Source: Clostridiales bacterium
GTDB lineage: Bacteria; Bacillota; Clostridia; Oscillospirales; Acutalibacteraceae
Length of the DNA stretch: 24,091 bases
Assembly: GCA_012728445.1 (NCBI GenBank)
Contig: JAAYFA010000082.1
Coordinates: 1 to 24,091, forward strand
Reading direction: 5' to 3'
Part shown: positions 1 through 7,717 of the stretch, piece by piece
Layout of the letters: every line of letters starts with the position of its first letter
Position numbering within the stretch: the first letter of the stretch is position 1
Program-made: the position numbers and the translations under genes
Notes under the pieces: generated by a model
Database searches by the model: none
What the model was told of the DNA's origin: nothing
What the model saw: only the letters and a program-made list of their open reading frames with translations

Positions 1-1130
1 GGGTAGGGGTGGTCATCCACCACGGGTACACTTTTGCCGATGAGTTTTTCAATATCTTTAAGCAGCGATTTTTCTGCAAAATCACAAAACGAGAAGGCTA
101 TACCGCCAAGTCCGGCCCGACCGGTGCGGCCGATACGATGGACATAAGTCTCCGGCACTTCCGGCAGTTCGAAGTTAATAACATGCGATAATTCGTCGAT
201 ATCGATGCCTCTTGCGGCGATATCCGTCGCCACCAATACTCGCGTGCGCTTGGCCTTAAAGTCGTTGAGTGCAGCTTGGCGGGCGTTCTGCGACTTGTTG
301 CCATGGATAGCCGCCGCATTGATATCCGCTTTGATGAGTTCCTTAACAACTTTATCCGCCCCATGCTTGGTGCGAGTGAAAACCAGTGCGGAGGCAATCT
401 TCTTGCTCGTTAATAAATAAATCAGCAAATTGGTTTTATTGACCTTGTCGACAAAATAAAGATGTTGGTCTATCATTTCCACCGTCGGGGATTCCGGCGT
501 AATGGAAATCCTCACAGGATTATTCAGAAGGGTGCTTGACATTTTAGAGATTTCCGGCGGAATTGTTGCGGAAAAAAGCAGTGTTTGTTTGACCGTCGGT
601 ATTTTTGCGATAACTCGCTTGACATCATTGATAAAGCCCATGTCCAACATACGGTCTGCTTCGTCTAGAATGAATATCTTAAGGTAGGACAAATCGACAA
701 TCCCTTGGTTGATTAAATCGTTGAGTCTGCCCGGGGTGGCAACCAACACGTCCACACCATTTCGCAACTGTATTTCGGACGGCTTTTGGGAAACACCGCC
801 GAATATGACGCAATAACGTAAAGTGGTGTTGCGCCCGTATGTGCAAAAACTGTCAAAAATCTGAACGGCCAGTTCTCTTGTAGGTGTCAAAATCAATGCT
901 CTGATTTTGCGTTTGACGGCGGGGTTGAGCCTTTCCGCCTGGAGCCGCTGAATGGTCGGCACCGCAAACGCTGCCGTCTTCCCCGTACCGGTTTGTGCGC
1001 AACCCAATAAATCCCTGCCCTCGAGCACCGGCGGAATCGCCTGCTCCTGTATAGGGGTTGGTTCGGTATAGCCCTCCTGCTCCAACGCTGCAAGAATTTT
1101 ATAATGGATGTTTAAGTCTTTGAATTGCAT
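1..1130 (-). CDS. rhlE: DEAD-box RNA helicase, RhlE type (3' end outside window)
   Basis: ATP-dependent RNA helicase that would remodel RNA or RNA-protein complexes in the cytoplasm. About 376 codons are visible from the ATG at 1130, which follows AAGGAG with a 5-nt spacer; the C-terminal tail lies beyond base 1. Reading the minus strand gives the helicase motifs in order: Q motif GYTEPTPIQ, motif I AQTGTGKT, PTRELA, TPGR, DEAD as LDEADRMLD, SAT as LFSATIP, and motif VI HRIGRTGR. The N-terminal stretch from the Q motif through GRDLLGCAQTGTGKT is typical of the RhlE subgroup. A basic C-terminal extension is usual in the family but cannot be seen here. It has its own promoter at 1161-1189. Family assignment is certain; the RhlE rather than CshA/DbpA label is likely. 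Confidence 0.93.
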   Translation of the reverse strand, partial: MQFKDLNIHYKILAALEQEGYTEPTPIQEQAIPPVLEGRDLLGCAQTGTGKTAAFAVPTIQRLQAERLNPAVKRKIRALILTPTRELAVQIFDSFCTYGRNTTLRYCVIFGGVSQKPSEIQLRNGVDVLVATPGRLNDLINQGIVDLSYLKIFILDEADRMLDMGFINDVKRVIAKIPTVKQTLLFSATIPPEISKMSSTLLNNPVRISITPESPTVEMIDQHLYFVDKVNKTNLLIYLLTSKKIASALVFTRTKHGADKVVKELIKADINAAAIHGNKSQNARQAALNDFKAKRTRVLVATDIAARGIDIDELSHVINFELPEVPETYVHRIGRTGRAGLGGIAFSFCDFAEKSLLKDIEKLIGKSVPVVDDHPY

Positions 1131-1160
1131 AGTTTCTCCTTATTGATTTCTTTATTACAA

Positions 1161-1189
1161 ATAATAACACATTGTTCTAATTTAGTCAA
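1161..1189 (-). promoter_or_regulatory. Sigma-A promoter of the helicase gene
   Basis: On the minus strand TTGACT (1184-1189), a 17-nt spacer and TATTAT (1161-1166). It lies about 30 bp upstream of the helicase start and immediately downstream of the hppA terminator, so the helicase is probably transcribed on its own. Confidence 0.7.
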
Positions 1190-1200
1190 AATTCTAAATC

Positions 1201-1247
1201 CAAGAAAAGCTTGTTTTGTGCGCTGTAGTCAGCTCTCAAAACAAGCT
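1201..1247 (-). terminator. Rho-independent terminator of hppA
   Basis: An 11-bp inverted repeat, AGCTTGTTTTG (1208-1218) and CAAAACAAGCT (1237-1247). Read on the minus strand it is followed by TTTTCTT. It begins 19 bp after the hppA stop codon. Confidence 0.75.
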
Positions 1248-1265
1248 CTCCTATATAAAACAAGA

Positions 1266-3371
1266 CTATTTCACCAGTGAAAACTTCACAATCAGCGTAG
1301 CAAAAACAATGGAGGCCATGGAAAGCAGTTTGATGAGGATATTAATAGAAGGCCCTGCGGTATCTTTGAAGGGATCCCCTACCGTGTCACCCACCACGGC
1401 CGCCTTGTGGGCATCGCTACCCTTGCCACCAAGTTCGCCGGATTCAATATATTTTTTGGCATTATCCCACGCACCGCCGGAGTTTGCCATCATCACCGCT
1501 AGAATAAAGCCTGTGACAGTCGCGCCCGCAAGCAAACCCGCAACACCGTTGACGCCCAACAATAACCCGACCCCCAGCGGGAAAACGATGGCGAGCAAGG
1601 CGGGTACAATCATTTCCCTTTGCGCGGCTTTGGTGCAGATAGCCACGCATGTTTCGTAATCCGGTTCCGCAGTCCCTTCCATTAAACCAATGATTTCTTT
1701 AAACTGCCGCCTGACTTCATAAACGATGCTCATGGCGGCCCGCCCGACGGCGTTCATGGTAAGTGAAGAAAAGAGGAACGGCAGCATGCCACCGATGAAT
1801 AAACCAATTAGAACATTCGGATTGGTGATACTCAGGTCAAACACATATTCCGGTTTAATAATTTTAATTTGATCCACATACGACGCGATAAGCGCCAGAG
1901 CCGTAAGTGCCGCGGAACCGATGGCAAAACCTTTGCCTGTGGCGGCCGTGGTATTGCCGAGCGAATCGAGTGCATCCGTGCGGGCCCTCACCTCTTTGCC
2001 GAGGTGTGCCATTTCGGCAATTCCGCCGGCATTATCCGCCACGGGACCATACGCATCAGTCGCGAGCGTGATGCCAAGAGTGGAGAGCATCCCAACAGCG
2101 GAGAGCCCGATGCCGAAAAGGCCGTGGTCAAACGAGGTGCCACCACCGGACACATGGTAGCTAACATAAATTGAGACGCAAACCACCAGCACCGGGAAGA
2201 GTGTTGACAGCATCCCAAGCGACAGACCGCTGATAATGATCGTAGCGGGGCCGGTCTGCGATGCCCTTGCGAGATTCTGAGTCGGTTTATAGGTATCCGA
2301 CGTATAATACTCCGTAAAATATCCGATTAAGATGCCTGCCATAAGGCCCGATAATACGGCGCCGTACACCCCAATATTCTCTTTGCCAAGCATATAATAA
2401 ACAAGTGGAAAAGCAGCAATGGCAATCACAACAGCGCTGAGCCAAACGCCGCGCCTAAGCGCCATAAGCAGGGTTTTTTGGTCGGCATTCTCTTTGGTCT
2501 TGACGAAAAAAGTGCCCAAAATGGAGGCCAAAATGCCGATAGCCGCCATGACCATCGGTATGGCAACACCTTTGAACCCGTGACCTGCCGCAACGGCCAG
2601 AGCGCCGGTGGCGACGATCGAGCCTACATAGGATTCGTACAAATCTGCGCCCATGCCCGCCACATCGCCGACATTGTCGCCCACGTTGTCCGCAATAACG
2701 GCGGGGTTACGTGGGTCATCTTCCGGTATGCCCGCTTCCACCTTACCCACTAAGTCCGCACCGACATCCGCCGCTTTGGTGAAAATGCCGCCGCCCACAC
2801 GGGCAAACAGAGCCATAGAGGAAGCGCCCATGCCGAACGTTAGCATTGCGGAGGTGATGGCCTGAATACGCAGGGCTTCGTCCGCGATAATTCTAACGCT
2901 ACCATACCAAAAATTGAGAAAATAAAACCAGATAGAAATGTCCAACAGCCCTAAGCCGACAACAACAAAGCCCATCACGGCACCGGATGAAAAAGCGACT
3001 TGCAAGCCGGAATCCAAACATTTCCCTGCAGCGTTGGCTGTTCGCGCATTTGCAGCTGTAGCGATTTTCATCCCAATAAAACCGGAAAGTCCGGAGAAAA
3101 ATCCGCCGGTCAAAAATGCGAACGGCACGAAAGGAGTCAGGAATTTAAAGCTTGCCAAAACAATAAGGATGATAAACATCCCTCCGAAAAACAGGGCCAC
3201 CCCTCTGTATTGAATTCTTAAATAAGCATTCGCACCTTTGCGAATAGCGCCGGAGATTTTTACCATCAGTGCATTGCCCTGAGGAAGGCGCATCACTTTC
3301 CACGCGAGATAGGCCGCAAAAACCAGTGCTGTCAGGGCACTGATCGGTGCAAGGAGCGTGATCTTTTCCAT
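1266..3371 (-). CDS. hppA: Membrane-bound ion-pumping pyrophosphatase (K+-dependent type)
   Basis: Hydrolyses cytoplasmic pyrophosphate and pumps H+ or Na+ out across the membrane, saving energy in anaerobes. The 701-residue product has the usual family length and about 16 hydrophobic segments. The signature substrate-binding stretch is intact: DVGADLVGKVE (202-212), EDDPRNPAVIADNVGDNVGD (217-236) and, near the C-terminus, GDTVGDPFKDTAGPS. The motif GNTTAATGKG (472-481) carries Ala at the position that is Lys in K+-independent enzymes, so K+ dependence is expected; this is family knowledge. Whether H+ or Na+ is pumped cannot be settled by eye. The start at 3371 is chosen because GGAGG precedes it by 7 nt; an in-frame extension to 3419 has no such site. 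Monocistronic, with its own promoter and terminator. Confidence 0.97.
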   Translation of the reverse strand: MEKITLLAPISALTALVFAAYLAWKVMRLPQGNALMVKISGAIRKGANAYLRIQYRGVALFFGGMFIILIVLASFKFLTPFVPFAFLTGGFFSGLSGFIGMKIATAANARTANAAGKCLDSGLQVAFSSGAVMGFVVVGLGLLDISIWFYFLNFWYGSVRIIADEALRIQAITSAMLTFGMGASSMALFARVGGGIFTKAADVGADLVGKVEAGIPEDDPRNPAVIADNVGDNVGDVAGMGADLYESYVGSIVATGALAVAAGHGFKGVAIPMVMAAIGILASILGTFFVKTKENADQKTLLMALRRGVWLSAVVIAIAAFPLVYYMLGKENIGVYGAVLSGLMAGILIGYFTEYYTSDTYKPTQNLARASQTGPATIIISGLSLGMLSTLFPVLVVCVSIYVSYHVSGGGTSFDHGLFGIGLSAVGMLSTLGITLATDAYGPVADNAGGIAEMAHLGKEVRARTDALDSLGNTTAATGKGFAIGSAALTALALIASYVDQIKIIKPEYVFDLSITNPNVLIGLFIGGMLPFLFSSLTMNAVGRAAMSIVYEVRRQFKEIIGLMEGTAEPDYETCVAICTKAAQREMIVPALLAIVFPLGVGLLLGVNGVAGLLAGATVTGFILAVMMANSGGAWDNAKKYIESGELGGKGSDAHKAAVVGDTVGDPFKDTAGPSINILIKLLSMASIVFATLIVKFSLVK

Positions 3372-3450
3372 ACATTTTCCTCCAATTTTTAAGATAAGGA
3401 AACATCCAAACACGACCACAAAGATTAATTGTTTGGACTAAATTAACAAC

Positions 3451-3479
3451 AGTATAGCAACAGTTTTGTAAAAAGTAAA
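3451..3479 (-). promoter_or_regulatory. Promoter of hppA with extended -10
   Basis: Minus strand TTTACT (3474-3479), 17-nt spacer, TATACT (3451-3456), with TGC directly before the -10 (an extended -10 TGn). The leader to the hppA start is about 70 nt. It is divergent from the thiN promoter, their -35 elements being about 43 bp apart. Confidence 0.6.
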
Positions 3480-3521
3480 CATTTTTTTACAATTTTCGCG
3501 ATTTCTGTTTCGTCTTTGCAA

Positions 3522-3550
3522 TTGACACCGCAGGTGCGTAATGTTACAAT
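3522..3550 (+). promoter_or_regulatory. Sigma-A promoter of thiN
   Basis: TTGACA (3522-3527), 17-nt spacer, TACAAT (3545-3550): near-perfect consensus. Expected start of transcription is near 3557, giving a leader of about 90 nt. No TPP riboswitch core motifs were seen in that leader. Confidence 0.75.
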
Positions 3551-3576
3551 GAAATTAATTCAAGATGGTTATTTTG

Positions 3577-3590
3577 GTCAAATATTTGAC
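3577..3590. repeat. Perfect 14-bp palindrome in the thiN leader
   Basis: GTCAAATATTTGAC reads the same on both strands and lies about 27 bp downstream of the thiN -10 element. It could be a repressor operator or a short RNA hairpin. The half-site GGTCAAA recalls CtsR half-sites, but CtsR sites are direct rather than inverted repeats. No regulator is assigned. Confidence 0.5.
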
Positions 3591-3647
3591 TACAACTTTT
3601 ACCAAGCTTGAATGCTTATTGCGAGCAACCCGCTGAAGGAGAATTTT

Positions 3648-4274
3648 ATGAAAAATAGATGCGTCATCATCGCCGGTTCCCCCGTGTTTTCGGGTTTTGA
3701 TAAACTGGATGGCGACTACGTCATCGCTGCCGACAGCGGCTTGACGCATGCCCTTGCAGCAGGCGTTCGGCCCGATTTGCTGATCGGTGATTTTGACTCT
3801 TTAATCGGAACCGTTGATGATACCATAAAAACGATAAAAGCACCGGTAATAAAAGATGATACGGATACCATGCTCGCCGTAAAATACGCCTTGGCAAACG
3901 GTTTTAGCCGCTTTTTATTGCTGGGCGCCACCGGCGGGCGGCTTGATCACCAAACGGCAAATATCGCAGTCTGCGCTTATATTGCCGAACAAAGCGGAGT
4001 TTGTGAAGTGCGAGACGGTACGAACAGTATCTTTGCCATAAAAAACAGCAAAATCACACTGAACAAAAAGAAAGATTGGTCGGTTTCGGTCTTTTCGTAC
4101 ACCGACAAGTCGGAAGGCGTCTCCCTGACGGGGCTAAAGTACCCATTAGAGAACCAAACGTTGACCAGCACCTTCCCCATCGGGGTGAGCAACGAGTTTG
4201 CGGCCGATAAAGCTACCGTCGAAGTAAGAGAAGGCATTTTGCTCATCATCTTGTCGGATATGGGAAATCGCTAA
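3648..4274 (+). CDS. thiN: Thiamine pyrophosphokinase
   Basis: Transfers pyrophosphate from ATP to thiamine to make thiamine diphosphate, the salvage route to the cofactor, in the cytoplasm. The product has 208 residues, normal for the family. Visible motifs are the N-terminal nucleotide-binding segment AADSGLTHALAAGVRPD (27-43), the acidic metal site LIGDFDSL (45-52), KDDTDTMLA (69-77) and LLGATGGRLDHQTANIAV (91-108), which holds the conserved GGRxDH. The start at 3648 follows AAGGAG with an 8-nt spacer; an in-frame upstream ATG at 3612 lacks one. In many Firmicutes this gene follows rpe/rsgA; here it stands alone between its own promoter and a strong terminator. Confidence 0.95.
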   Translation: MKNRCVIIAGSPVFSGFDKLDGDYVIAADSGLTHALAAGVRPDLLIGDFDSLIGTVDDTIKTIKAPVIKDDTDTMLAVKYALANGFSRFLLLGATGGRLDHQTANIAVCAYIAEQSGVCEVRDGTNSIFAIKNSKITLNKKKDWSVSVFSYTDKSEGVSLTGLKYPLENQTLTSTFPIGVSNEFAADKATVEVREGILLIILSDMGNR

Positions 4275-4300
4275 ATACAAATAATAGAGAATAAACAGTA

Positions 4301-4333
4301 AGCGCTTGCGGTCGATACGCAAGCGCTCTTTTT
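4301..4333 (+). terminator. Terminator of thiN
   Basis: Stem AGCGCTTGCG (4301-4310) with CGCAAGCGCT (4318-4327), 7-nt loop, followed by CTTTTT. It lies between convergent genes. On the minus strand the hairpin has only a weak T tract, so it may serve the DUF4234 gene poorly. Confidence 0.88.
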
Positions 4334-4361
4334 ATCATGTTTTGTTATCCGATTTAACCGA

Positions 4362-4922
4362 TTAGCTACACTTTGCATTATACACTTTGCCGACAGCGTT
4401 CAGGTTTTCGATTAATATATTCAGTGAACTTAACATCAGTACAATCCCGAGTAAGTACATCACTATACTGTAAAGAGCTATTATCAGCGCCACATCCGGC
4501 GGGATATGCCAGGCGTTAACCATTTCCCTGAGCACAACGTCACTATAGCCCGCAAATGTCACCGCATATTTTCCGCTTGCCAAAGATGCCGTGCCGCCTG
4601 AAGAGGAGCCGAAAGCCATCAAAAAAGACCCGAGAATATATTTTATTAAAACCGATCTGCCGCCTTGCTTTATGCTCAGATTATAATCGGGGGCGACTGA
4701 TTGCAGCCTTTCGCCTTGCCTGTACAGCCAAAACAAATAGTAAATGCCGCAGGTGAGAAAACTCAGCAGTATGACGACAATCACATTTGGGCTTCTTTTG
4801 CCGTCGCAAACACAGACTTCGTTGATATCGTTAATATACGCCCACCAAAAGAAGAACCCGTAAATACCGCAGGTAAGAAAAGACAGGACGATTAGTTTCG
4901 CTAGGCTGCGCTGTTTAATCAT
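4362..4922 (-). CDS. DUF4234-type multi-pass membrane protein
   Basis: Integral membrane protein of unknown function, 186 residues. It contains two tandem copies of a hydrophobic hairpin typical of DUF4234: LSFLTCGIY at residues 13-21 and again, identically, at 53-61, each followed by an aromatic run (FFFWWAY, YLFWLY). Two further hydrophobic segments lie at roughly 90-105 and 143-168. The segment between the copies is short and contains CVCDGKR. The start at 4922 follows GGGAGG with a 6-nt spacer. The gene begins 46 bp after the stop of the C69 protein and has no clear promoter of its own, so the two are probably cotranscribed. Proteins of this family often occur beside secreted or envelope proteins; no role can be given. 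Confidence 0.8.
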   Translation of the reverse strand: MIKQRSLAKLIVLSFLTCGIYGFFFWWAYINDINEVCVCDGKRSPNVIVVILLSFLTCGIYYLFWLYRQGERLQSVAPDYNLSIKQGGRSVLIKYILGSFLMAFGSSSGGTASLASGKYAVTFAGYSDVVLREMVNAWHIPPDVALIIALYSIVMYLLGIVLMLSSLNILIENLNAVGKVYNAKCS

Positions 4923-4968
4923 AATGGCCTCCCGTTTGTATTCAATGCCTTTTAAGTCAATGACGTTT

Positions 4969-6207
4969 CTAACTTATTTCTCGTTCTTTGCCGAGCAAAG
5001 TATTCTTTTTAGACCAGTAGCTCCGATAACGGCGACTGCCGAGAGGACCGGGTTTTATTATTTTTGACCACTTTGCGTAAAACTCCGTTTCCTGCCGCAG
5101 AGCGAATTCCGACAGCTCTGCCACGGCGCCGGCACTGTGCGCATTGACTGCGACGCCGGCAACAAAGCTTTGTTCCAAGGCGTCCCGCTCCACATAGTAT
5201 TCCGGCGGTAGGGTTGTCCCAATAAGCCCCCGAATAAAGCGCTCATGTGTCAGCCAGTATTCCTGTGCCGCCTTGTCCTTCGCGGCAAAAACAGGCGCAC
5301 AGGGCTTGTTGCCAAAGAGATAAGGTTTAAACAAGCTTACACAGGGGGTTGAACCGCCCGTAAGCCATACCATCGGTGCAGCGGTGCCTTTTAATTCCAC
5401 CACCATGCTTTGCGTTGTGTGGTCGCCCACCAGACCGCCCGCATGCATGCAGACACTGTCCACACTGCCTTGTGCGAACGGGTTTTTAACCTTTGGCCGG
5501 TGTTGTCTAAGTGACTGCATCAGCCCCAAAACGTCCGTGTCAGCATCAAGCTGCGCCTGCGTGCAGTCACGTCTTTTTTTAGCGCCGGCAAAAAAGGTAA
5601 ACAAGGGGTCTTGGTTTTTCGCAGCAAAATCAATACTTTCGCCGCTGTAAGCATCGGCATCACTGCCCAAGTTCAGCATGTTGGAAATGCTTGCTCGCGG
5701 CAACGCTTTATAGGCCCATTGCTTGCCGACCGTGTCCAACACAAACAAATCATCTTTATCAATAATCAAAAAAGCGTTGTCATACTCGAATTTGTGGTCA
5801 AAGCCGCAGTTGCCGCCCTGGCCGTAACGCTCAAGCAGTGCAATAACGGTGTCGAGCGCCTGCTTTGCGGATTCGGCACGTTCGAGCGCTAAGCGCAGCA
5901 GGTCCATACCGGTCAGCGCCGGTGCGCCATATTTGCCCTTGGTAAATACTGCCTCGTTGCCGATGACCACGCCGCAGTCATTCACGCCCATCTCCCCGCC
6001 CCACATCCATACCGGGCGCGAAAGCAGCATGGCACGGGTTTCCTGTACTTGCTCAACTTCAATATAAGTTGCTTTAAGTGTTTTTTCGTTAGGTTTCGCC
6101 GCAGGAAAAAATTCGACAACCTGAGGCTCGTTGGGGCTGCGGTCGCTGTTTTTGGCGAAAAAGGCCGTGCCATCAATTTTGTGGCTGATCCCTATCGTAT
6201 CCCACAT
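4969..6207 (-). CDS. C69/secernin-like peptidase with Trp in place of the nucleophile Cys
   Basis: Member of the peptidase C69 (PepD/secernin) branch of the N-terminal-nucleophile hydrolases, 412 residues. Family enzymes usually begin Met-Cys-Asp-Thr; Met is removed and Cys becomes the nucleophile. Here the start reads MWDTIGISHKIDG with codon TGG at position 2, followed by the conserved AKNSDRSPNEPQ (18-29). Other family-like stretches are WMWGGEMGVNDCGVVIGNEAV and DLFVLDTVGKQW; later regions include CMHAGGLVGDHTTQSM. The start is firm: AGGAGGG lies 7 nt upstream and no alternative Cys start is nearby. No signal peptide, so cytoplasmic. The protein is either catalytically altered or inactive, or the base is an error; the rest of the frame is intact over the usual length, which argues for a functional gene. 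Confidence 0.85.
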   Translation of the reverse strand: MWDTIGISHKIDGTAFFAKNSDRSPNEPQVVEFFPAAKPNEKTLKATYIEVEQVQETRAMLLSRPVWMWGGEMGVNDCGVVIGNEAVFTKGKYGAPALTGMDLLRLALERAESAKQALDTVIALLERYGQGGNCGFDHKFEYDNAFLIIDKDDLFVLDTVGKQWAYKALPRASISNMLNLGSDADAYSGESIDFAAKNQDPLFTFFAGAKKRRDCTQAQLDADTDVLGLMQSLRQHRPKVKNPFAQGSVDSVCMHAGGLVGDHTTQSMVVELKGTAAPMVWLTGGSTPCVSLFKPYLFGNKPCAPVFAAKDKAAQEYWLTHERFIRGLIGTTLPPEYYVERDALEQSFVAGVAVNAHSAGAVAELSEFALRQETEFYAKWSKIIKPGPLGSRRYRSYWSKKNTLLGKEREIS

Positions 6208-6244
6208 ATAAATACCCTCCTATTTATTGTTTGCTTTGATGATA

Positions 6245-6273
6245 ATTATATCAGTCTGCGCCGCATTTCGCAA
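6245..6273 (-). promoter_or_regulatory. Promoter of the C69-like gene
   Basis: Minus strand TTGCGA (6268-6273), 17-nt spacer, TATAAT (6245-6250) preceded by TGA, an extended -10. It lies about 38 bp upstream of the start codon and probably drives the C69-DUF4234 pair. Confidence 0.6.
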
Positions 6274-6295
6274 ACGTTCCCGTATTAAATATCTG

Positions 6296-6329
6296 CAAAT
6301 GAAAACCGGCTGCCACAAAGACAGCCGGT
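6296..6329 (-). terminator. Terminator of the surface-protein gene
   Basis: Stem ACCGGCTG/CAGCCGGT (6322-6329 with 6305-6312), 9-nt loop, followed on the minus strand by TTTTCATTT. It starts about 24 bp after the stop codon at 6354. Confidence 0.75.
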
Positions 6330-6353
6330 CGATTTAACTGGTTTTACGTCGTA

Positions 6354-7646
6354 TTACTTTTTCTTCCCAAAGATTTTTATGACAAGCACCGCGACACCAA
6401 ATAGAGCGGCAATGATTACGACGATGATAATCGCTTTTTTGGTTGTAACGTTCTTTTTTTCAGCATCCGGCTTATCCATGACATTACCATCCTCGTCCAC
6501 CGTTTCATAAATGAGTGTCGTTTCATAAACCGTCGAACCGGCTTCATCCGTCACAAAAATTTTTGAGCCGTCCTCACCTGTCACATACTCCGTCCCTACT
6601 ACCTTTTCGTAAACGACCGTCGTTTTGTAGACCGTTGACCCGGCGGCATCTTTCTCGGTAACTTTTGAGCCGTCCTTGTCCGTAACAATTTCCGTCCTTG
6701 CTACCGTTTCGTAAACAACGGTTGTTTTGTAAGCCGTCGAACCGTCTTTATCCTTCTCGGTAACTTTTGAGCCATCTTTGTCCGTAACAATTTCTGTCCT
6801 CGTTGTGGTGGGTCTTGTAGTTGACTCCACGCTTGGTTTTTCCGTTGTGGTCTCACCGGGTTTTGTTGGTAGGGTTGTATCCGGATTTGTGACCGGCACA
6901 GTTGTTGGCTGTTCGTCCGCCAGAGGTAGTTTTTTATCCGCACCGGAAAAATCGTATTTGAAGTCATAAATAGTCGAGCTACCGCTCGAGGAAAGATCGG
7001 TCTCTTTTTCGCACTTTGCAAAATATCCATCGACCGTGGTATTACCGGGAACTCTGAACCAACGGGCATCCATCCAAATGCGGGCATTGGCATCTTTCCC
7101 AATCGCTTTCAAAACGGTGAGATCAAACTGGAAAATCCATTCACCGGAAATAACTTCGGGATGCCCCCCGTTTGCCGAATTGCTGTTGGCCTGAACACTC
7201 GCTTTTACTGCTTGATACACCGTATGGTTTTCAGACGGTTCAAACAAACGCCAAGCAAAAGCTGTGCTTGGGATAATCGTTGAGCCACTAAATCCAACGC
7301 CGGACTGAGCATAGTAGTTGTTGGTCTTATTAACGGTAAAAGCCTTCGTGTTTGTACCTACTATTGAAAAATAGCTTTTGTCGAACATCGCTACATAACT
7401 GGATGACCCGCATAAAAAGTCGCTTTTTGGGATAATACGCACGGTTAGAATATCGCCGGCTTTGTAGGTTTGACCTTTTGCGATTGGTGTAAACGTATCC
7501 CCTGATTTTGTGCCGATCTCAAGATCGACATTTACAGATAGTTTCTTTCCATCGTCCAAAGCAGCCGATACATTCAAAACCCGAGAAAACGCTACAACCG
7601 AAAACACCCGTGTAAACGCTAATATAAACGATAACACTTTTTTCAT
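6354..7646 (-). CDS. Putative membrane-anchored surface protein with 34-residue repeats
   Basis: I do not recognise a named family. The 430-residue product has an N-terminal signal-like segment (MKKVLSFILAFTRVFSVVAF...VSAA, 1-29), a globular region of about 210 residues (about 32-240) that starts KLSVNVDLEIG and includes AGDILTVRIIPKS, reminiscent of cohesin-like or Ig-like extracellular modules, then a Pro/Thr-rich linker (about 246-283), three 34-residue repeats (284-385), and a C-terminal hydrophobic span (about 405-424) ending in GKKK. That order fits a protein exported and held by a C-terminal membrane anchor; there is no LPxTG motif. The hydrophobic core of the signal contains Arg13 and Arg22, which is unusual. 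GGGGGAG 5 nt before the ATG supports the start. Own promoter and terminator. Confidence 0.7.
   Translation of the reverse strand: MKKVLSFILAFTRVFSVVAFSRVLNVSAALDDGKKLSVNVDLEIGTKSGDTFTPIAKGQTYKAGDILTVRIIPKSDFLCGSSSYVAMFDKSYFSIVGTNTKAFTVNKTNNYYAQSGVGFSGSTIIPSTAFAWRLFEPSENHTVYQAVKASVQANSNSANGGHPEVISGEWIFQFDLTVLKAIGKDANARIWMDARWFRVPGNTTVDGYFAKCEKETDLSSSGSSTIYDFKYDFSGADKKLPLADEQPTTVPVTNPDTTLPTKPGETTTEKPSVESTTRPTTTRTEIVTDKDGSKVTEKDKDGSTAYKTTVVYETVARTEIVTDKDGSKVTEKDAAGSTVYKTTVVYEKVVGTEYVTGEDGSKIFVTDEAGSTVYETTLIYETVDEDGNVMDKPDAEKKNVTTKKAIIIVVIIAALFGVAVLVIKIFGKKK
6492..6797 (-). repeat. Three tandem 102-bp coding repeats
   Basis: Units at 6696-6797, 6594-6695 and 6492-6593, each encoding 34 residues. 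The first two both begin TEIVTDKDGSKVTEKD and share GST-YKTTVVYE; the third (TEYVTGEDGSK...DEAGSTVYETTLIYE) has diverged more. The repeats lie between the Pro/Thr linker and the membrane anchor, so they may act as a stalk. Confidence 0.9.
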
Positions 7647-7675
7647 GGCAACTCCCCCTTTATTTGTTCTACTTA

Positions 7676-7705
7676 ATTATATACTATTATCTATACACAT
7701 TGCAA
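7676..7705 (-). promoter_or_regulatory. Promoter of the surface-protein gene
   Basis: Minus strand TTGCAA (7700-7705), 18-nt spacer, TATAAT (7676-7681). It lies in the 71-bp gap after the Gfo/Idh/MocA gene, so the surface protein can be expressed separately. Confidence 0.6.
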
Positions 7706-7717
7706 TTACAATCTATT

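Noticed and set aside
1216..1659. Plus-strand 147-residue frame within hppA
   Set aside because: Antisense to highly conserved pyrophosphatase sequence; shadow frame.
3551..3647. TPP riboswitch before thiN
   Set aside because: The leader is short and lacks the conserved CUGAGA and related core elements.
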